Part shown: one piece after another, positions 58,201-64,000 of the stretch
Position numbering within the stretch: the stretch's first letter is position 1
Layout of the letters: each line of letters opens with the position of its first letter
Source of the DNA: Circinella minor
Lineage: Eukaryota > Mucoromycota > Mucoromycetes > Mucorales > Lichtheimiaceae
Length of the DNA stretch: 64,000 nucleotides
NCBI GenBank assembly: GCA_016758965.1
Contig: JAEPRB010000033.1
Coordinates: 1 to 64,000, forward strand
Direction: 5' to 3'
The notes under the pieces: generated by a model
The model's database searches: none
The model's input: the letters and a program-made list of their open reading frames with translations, nothing else
Told to the model about the DNA's origin: nothing
Translations under genes and position numbers: made by a program

Positions 58201-61200
58201 TGATTTGATGTACACGGGTACTCGTACCCCGACACTCGCTTTCAAGTTGTTCCAAAGCATCTACATCCATATTTTCATCCATAGTTTCGATCAATTCAAA
58301 TGGATGCGACTTTTGTAAGCTGCGTATCCGTTCATCAAACCAAGCCGTCAGACGCACCATTTCATCATACACAAGCGCCGCTCGCTCTTGCAATGACAAA
58401 TTCTGTCGACGGTCAGAAAGTAATTCTTCTAAGCTCTCTGCAATCTCTACAAGTTCCAAACCATATTCGTTTATCTTCTTGCGAATCACTTCGTTGGCTT
58501 CGTCGTTGTGTGCAGCATCCACTGGAGGGGCTTCTTGAGGATATGGGACTTTTGTGGCAGCAACCTCGGACATCATGTAAGCTGAGCTTTCCTTGAACAT
58601 CTGCACATGTTCTTCTAAAGATTCGCCGTCATCTTGTGATACCGCCATTTCTTGACGTAGTTTTTCACCCTGACTCTTGATATGATTAAATTGAGCAACG
58701 ACATCTGTTGTTACCAAATGTTGCTCTACCACTTTACGACAAAATGCTGACCGCTTCATCAAAACAGCAAATGTTTGTTCGAATGACGATTGGGTTTGCT
58801 CCAAATGTTCAGGTAGTTCATTTTGATCATGTAAATCTTCCATTTCCTGGTACGCATCCAGTACACTTGTGTATTGCCCTTGGTCAAATTCAGCAATCCG
58901 TTTTTCCAGTCCGACCAGCGTATGGATAACTTTGTCTGCTTTTTTCTTCTTTTTTGATTTGTTCTTATCGTCATCGTCAACATGATCATGCTCGTTGTTT
59001 GGAGGCGTCCATCGCGCAATACCATGCAAGAATTCAGTCGTTTCTTTATCTGTCTTTGCAATCCAATCTTCAGCCTTGGTAAATAATTCGTGCCATTTAA
59101 CACGTAGCATCATCATATCCACCATAACTGATCGGTTACGCAGCATAACCGTCAGTGTGTTGAGCATATTAAGTGTTTCCAAGGTAATTTCAATAGTCGA
59201 TGCATCAGCAGGACTTATCTTTTGATCACGACCCACTGCTGTGAGTTTTTTGACGTGCGTGCGCAAACGCGTCATGTCATCAGCTTCAAACCGCTCCATT
59301 TCACGCTTAAGTTGTTCATGCTCTTTGTGTAACCACGCAGCATTAGTGCTAATCCATCCAAAAGCTGGATCAAGCGGATCAAATTCCTCGCGTCCTTGTA
59401 AAATACCGATTCGTGCTTCAATCCAATTACGTATTCGTCCAGCTTCAATGAACCAAACACGAACTTGGTCAACCCATTCGCTAACTTTCCGATAGCGCTG
59501 TTGGACTTGTTCGAACCGGTTAATAAATCCAACTTGATCCTCGTTCTGCTCTTCAAACAAATCGTCATATTCTTCTCGAGCACCATTCAGTTTGCTTCGC
59601 ACCATACTGACTCGGTTTTCTAAATCCAAGATGGAATCGTCGGTCATAGACTTTTGTTTCTCGTCCATTGTTTGTTGAATATTTGTCAATTCATCATCCA
59701 AGCCAGTCAGCACTTTACCAAATGCAGCACCACGTTTGAAAAGACTGAGCCGTCGTTTGACCTTGCGCATACTGGTTTCCAGCAATTGATAGCGTTGTTC
59801 CACTGCTGTATGGCGTTGTGATACAGCTTGTCGTACTGAAGGCGAAAGTTCTCGGAGGTAAGAGCGATACGATTTCCAAGTAGTAGTGTCAAACGATTGT
59901 ATCTGTCCTGATGCTGTAGTAATAGCATCTTTATATACATTCAGTGTTGTAGTAGTGTCGGCAGATCCGTCCAGCGGATGTAACAATTGACCTTGATCGT
60001 TTTTTGGTGGTATATTAGTGAGCAGTTCCATTAATGTGTTGATTTCAGACTCAACTGCAACAGCGCGTTGTTCATACTCGGTAACACGCTCTTCTGTTTC
60101 AATCAAATCGTTTTCGAGACGTAAAAGGTCTGACTTGGTGTTTTGTAGTAAATCCACAAACTCTTTCCACTCTTTTACGAGCACATCATAGAGTCTGTCG
60201 ACTTGCCCACGTTGAAGATCTGTAAGCCGGAGCATAAGTTCGTCATCATCATTTTCTGGTGATGACATGAGTGATTTATGTGCTGCTTTTGCCGTGTCCA
60301 AATGCTCCGCTTCCGACTCGACTTGTTCTTCAATGATCTCCAATGCATCAACGTATTCTGTGACAGAAGAAGAACCGGTAAATTCCTCTGGTATTTCATC
60401 CATTGTACGCGTGTTACTACGTATAAATGAAATAACCGTTTCGTGTATGGTAATAAGTTGGTCAAGTACTGGATGAACACCACGTGGTAAGTGACCTGTC
60501 AACTGTTGCATCAAACGGTTGTTAAGGTCGGCTTTGATTCTAGCCTTGTCTTCTTCCCCTAGTGTAGATTCGCGTTGATGTGCTGCTTTTCGTTTGTGTC
60601 GACGTGCTGACGGCATTGGTACTGGTACTGGTGCTTCAAGTGGCGTTTTTGTAGCGATATCAATTGGTTTAATGTGATATTCTGTTTTTTTTTCCACTGC
60701 TGATCTTGCTGATGACGATAAAAATTCTTCAGGTTCATCATCCATAGATGGTGGTGTTTCACAAATAACCGACTCAATTTCATCTTCCTCCTCCGCATTA
60801 TCTTCTTCTTCTGGCGCTTCACCAGCAGCCATGGCAATAGCAGCCCGTCGCTTTGTACGTTTGTCCCGTTTTGTACTTGGTGGTTCATCTTTTTGTGTTT
60901 TTGACATAACTTTATAATATTCGCTGACATACATCATAACACTCGGCTCATGTGGGTATTCGACGTCAATAAGATCCTCTGGATCCAAAAAAGTGGGTAT
61001 ATTGAGCTTTGTATCTGCAACTTCAAAAGCAAGAATAAGAAAATCACGCCACGCTTGTTTTTCTAATAGATCATTATCATTTATGCGTGTTGTAAGAAGA
61101 TCTGGCATAAGTACAGGATCATGTCGATGGAGGAGCAAACAAAAAGCAAGACCAGTGCGCCAAGATCGTGAAAAATCTTGAATGGATGGAATGATATTGG

Positions 61201-62206
61201 CAGCAATATAATCTTCAAGTTGGATTCGAACCCAATACAGTAGAGCAACTTTAGCTTCACTTGTAGTATGACTACCTTTTTCTGTTGTATTGTTGTGATG
61301 TGATCTTCGACCACTAGGTCGTGGGGTGACAGGTGGTTGCTGTGGTGTCGTTGTTGTTGATAATTCGGATATGCTATCTGTTTCTATTGATGCGACTGAT
61401 AGTGAATCTTTATTATTATTGTTGTTGACGCTATTATTGTGTAAGTCTTGTCGTTCCGAAAGTTGCTATTATTTATTTTTAAAATAATGCATAAAATTTA
61501 ATGTGTAATAATACTAATACGAATAACAATTTATAAAGATCACACGATCACAACATAATTATAAATTATTTTTTTTACTTACTGAAAGTGATGTCATGAA
61601 ATCTTCACCATGATCACTAAGGACAGCTTGGATATGATATTTGAGCATGATAAAAAAGACTAAAGCCAAAGTCTTTTTTACATCACCGTTTACAATAGCC
61701 TCATTACCAATATCTGGCATAGCATCCGCCCCAAGTTGCTTTTCCAAAAACCCAAATGCTTGTGCCACATTAGAAAGTTGATGGATACGCATGTTCATAC
61801 GTTCTGGTTTAGGTGCGTTTTGACCAGATACAACCGATAAGAGTTTTAATAGTCGTTTACCGTCTTTGAGATCGATTTCTATACGGTCTATATGGTCCCC
61901 AACTGTCGCTAGTTGTGCGTTGACCCAACGTGTGAGTGTACGTTTTTCTACATCTTGATAGTCAGCACCGAGGTTACGAACAAAATCGTCATCGCTAATG
62001 GTGTTTTGTCGGCCGCGCTGCTTAACGGTAGTTCGGATGGTCGGTGCCGCCTGATCCCGAAAGGACAATGTTCCTTGTCGCTGTTTCAGGGCAGAAGTGG
62101 GAGTAACTCTTCCTCCTCCTGCTGCTGTTATTATTGTGGCATTTATTGACGGAGGTGGTGTTGAAGGCGATGGAGAAGTTCTTGCTGACGATGAACTACT
62201 GGTCAT
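52246..62206 (-). CDS. Giant CH-CH-spectrin-repeat-GAS2 protein (spectraplakin-like)
   Basis: Three exons: 62206-61583, 61465-52705 and 52625-52246; 3,254 aa. Two calponin-homology domains (about 85-198, with VEKRTLTRWVNAQL and DLKDGKRLLKLL; about 275-385, with AKVALLYWVRIQL and FSRSWRTGLAFCLLLHRH) form a predicted actin-binding module. Residues ~420-2950 are almost entirely helical, with recurring spectrin-repeat tryptophans (for example ACERWIQDHMTALEQ; VRVWFIEAGRIRNWIEA). A GAS2/GAR domain at about 3063-3128 (LVYCRILPSKTVMCRVGGGW) binds microtubules in animal relatives. The Ser/Arg-rich tail has an SxIP motif (SPIP, 3202-3205), an EB1-binding signature. No plakin domain or EF-hand pair was seen. 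This is the spectraplakin layout: an actin-microtubule linker. The central exon is 8.76 kb with no intron. Confidence 0.93.
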
Positions 62207-62890
62207 GATGGTGGATGGAGTATCGCTGAATGAAACAGCATATGAAAAAAAAAGAAAAAAAGGGGGTGTGCTGTGTCTCTCTCTTTCGTCGAAGCAGCGA
62301 ATAAAAAAAAAGGTGTGAAGGCGTTTTTTTTACGACGTCTAACGAAAAGGGAAAAAAAAAAGGGAAAAATATGTAAGAATATATTTTTTTAAATTGATAT
62401 CACCTATAATATGCTTCCGTATACCTTGTGGTGGGACTGTGGTATGACCCTAATATAAAAAAAATTCAAGTTGAGCAGAAAAGCAATACAGAGGGAAGAA
62501 AAAAAGATTTATGTGCCGTGCTCTGCTGTGGGTGGCCATAAAAATGCTGCATTTGCAAAAGGAGAGAGAATATTATAATACAATGTGCTACACTAAAAAT
62601 GATTCCCTAATGTAGCAGATTATCGGTCCAATTCTCCTTGGTCTTTCTTTTTACACCTCTCTCTTATTCAATAATATCAACCTCCCCCCTGAAAAAAAAC
62701 TCACAAACATTCCTGTCAATTTTAATATAGTTTAACCTCCTTTCCTTAAAACTTGTTGCCACTCAATAACAACTCCCTGCTTATCTTTCTATCATAACTC
62801 ACACTTGACATATTAATAATAATCCGGTGTTCCCATGGTAAATAGATCGTCATGGTTACACATGAAAACGTTGCTTTTATTTTTTTTATT
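62207..62890. other. Intergenic between tandem minus-strand genes
   Basis: 684 bp upstream of the giant gene, with A-rich tracts and pyrimidine-rich stretches near 62640-62760. No gene seen. Confidence 0.5.
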
Positions 62891-64000
62891 TTATTTTGAT
62901 AGAGCCGACACACTGTTTCCGACAACCAACACCGCCGGGGCTACAATCGACTGCTCTTGCACGAGGGTATCCATATTAGCAACAGTTCCGAATATAACCC
63001 GTTCTTGAGGACAATTGGCATTTTCAATCCATGCCAAAGGACATTCTTGTGGATATTGTTTTTGATCAAGTAGGATCGCTTTTAAATCGGATGCACGACC
63101 AACAGCCATAAGAACGACCAGCGTTCTAGACGACCCATAATCGGGCAAGTCGGGCATGGATCCCTTTGTTCCACGACCTGTAGTAATAATCACTTGGTCC
63201 GACACGCCCCGCATCGTTACTGGTATGCCAGCTGCCATGGGACCCGAAAAAGCGCTTGAAATACCAGGTACTAATTCTGGTTCATAACCTTTTTCTCTAA
63301 ACCATAGAATTTCCTCACCACCACGGCCAAATACAAGTGGATCACCAATCTTGAGTCGTACTACGCGCTGTCCTTTTTTCAAACCTTCCAAACACCATTC
63401 GAGCAATTCGTCTTGAGCTGGATCCGATTTACCTTGTGTTTTACGTGCTACCCGTAACTCACCTTCAACAAGATCAAGCATAGGTTGTGGAATCAACCTG
63501 TCACTAATCACGAGATCGGCCTCTTTTAAATATCGTTCTGCTTTAACTGTAATTAATTCTGGATCGCCTGGGCCTGCACCAATTAAGGCAATGGAAGCCC
63601 GCTGTCCTTGACCATCCACTTGCTGACTTGTATTCGAAATAGGGCCAAGTACATCATTGATACATGGTATCTCATTCTTTTCAAAATAAGTACGCAATTT
63701 AGTATAAAATTCATCATAGTCTTCGATGGTTCTCAAACAGCCCATTTGTTGAAGACCCCATTGTTCACACAGACGTGTTACCCATCCCATACGTCGTTCT
63801 GAGTTTTCAATGACTGGTTCCCACTCGCGTACTTTGGCACGCAAGTCGCCCATATGTTTGACGATGTCTCCCATATTGGGTGGAAGCGCTTCACTGACAG
63901 TAGTTCTAATCATGTTAGCCAATTTGGGTCCTTTTCCATTGGTCGATACGGCGATTTGAACCGGCCCGTCGCGATGTTGACTCATAAAATAGAAATCACA
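62891..64000 (-). CDS. Uroporphyrinogen-III methyltransferase / siroheme synthase, 5'-truncated by window edge
   Basis: The frame is open up to the last base, so the ATG at 63985 is internal and the true start lies beyond the window. At least 369 residues are visible. The first ~95 (QIAVSTNGKGPKLANMIR and following helices) resemble the C-terminal part of the Met8/CysG dehydrogenase-chelatase domain. From there the SUMT domain runs to the end: LIGAGPGDPELITVKAERYL, KIGDPLVFGRGGEE, VPGISSAFSGPMAAGIP and IITTGRG. It methylates uroporphyrinogen III to precorrin-2 for siroheme, the cofactor of sulfite and nitrite reductases (yeast MET1). The fused arrangement resembles bacterial CysG. Confidence 0.92.
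   Translation of the reverse strand, partial: CDFYFMSQHRDGPVQIAVSTNGKGPKLANMIRTTVSEALPPNMGDIVKHMGDLRAKVREWEPVIENSERRMGWVTRLCEQWGLQQMGCLRTIEDYDEFYTKLRTYFEKNEIPCINDVLGPISNTSQQVDGQGQRASIALIGAGPGDPELITVKAERYLKEADLVISDRLIPQPMLDLVEGELRVARKTQGKSDPAQDELLEWCLEGLKKGQRVVRLKIGDPLVFGRGGEEILWFREKGYEPELVPGISSAFSGPMAAGIPVTMRGVSDQVIITTGRGTKGSMPDLPDYGSSRTLVVLMAVGRASDLKAILLDQKQYPQECPLAWIENANCPQERVIFGTVANMDTLVQEQSIVAPAVLVVGNSVSALSK

Noticed and set aside
1..64000. tRNA, 5S rRNA and other structural RNA genes
   Set aside because: Scanned intergenic regions by eye for tRNA B-box patterns and found none outside coding sequence. A covariance-model scan would be decisive.

Overview
This 64 kb window is nuclear DNA of a filamentous fungus, most likely an early-diverging lineage such as Mucoromycota. 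The DNA is very AT-rich, with long A/T homopolymers. The genes carry many short GT-AG introns, and several proteins have long Asn or Gln runs. The gene content is eukaryotic and fungal: NTF2, a KDEL-type PDI, a Pho80/Pcl cyclin, a SYG1/XPR1 phosphate protein, Fyv7, and relics of Fanzor and Harbinger elements. No prokaryotic, organellar or viral block, rRNA, tRNA or CRISPR array was seen. Species assignment is inference.

Layout: (1) 1-5136 is gene-poor. It opens with ten 41-bp tandem repeats, then a degenerate purine-rich minisatellite, then two decayed copies of one dispersed sequence. (2) 5137-16088 is a compact block: a Ser/Thr kinase, a PDI, NTF2, a CobW/ZNG1 GTPase, a Whi5/Nrm1-like small protein and a multi-pass membrane protein. 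(3) 16089-22590 is a transposon graveyard holding a spliced pseudogene and the C-terminal half of a decayed Fanzor (eukaryotic TnpB homologue). (4) 22591-28118 holds a Pho80/Pcl-type cyclin and a SYG1/XPR1-like SPX-EXS protein in tandem, a plausible phosphate-signalling pair. (5) 28244-31212 is mobile DNA: a 173-bp MITE with TA target duplication and a PIF/Harbinger element with a dead transposase but an intact Myb/SANT-like ORF. (6) 31424-46691 holds a histidine phosphatase, Fyv7, an unknown membrane protein, a DUF262 protein, a 27-exon ZGRF1/Mte1-like DNA helicase and an unknown disordered protein. (7) 47706-64000 holds an SH3-EH scaffold protein, a mitochondrial-type Era GTPase, a giant (3,254 aa) CH-CH-spectrin-GAS2 protein that looks like a fungal spectraplakin, and a truncated siroheme-synthesis gene.

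The gene models for spliced genes were built by hand. Splice sites were chosen so that phases close exactly and the family motifs read through, and exon coordinates are given in the entries. The most unusual items are the spectraplakin-like protein with a GAR domain and an SxIP motif, the Fanzor relic, the Harbinger locus with an intact accessory ORF, the Whi5/Nrm1-like gene with MCB boxes, and the Mte1-domain/SF1 helicase fusion with a cluster of MBF/SBF-like sites upstream. No wholly new multi-gene system is demonstrable from sequence alone.
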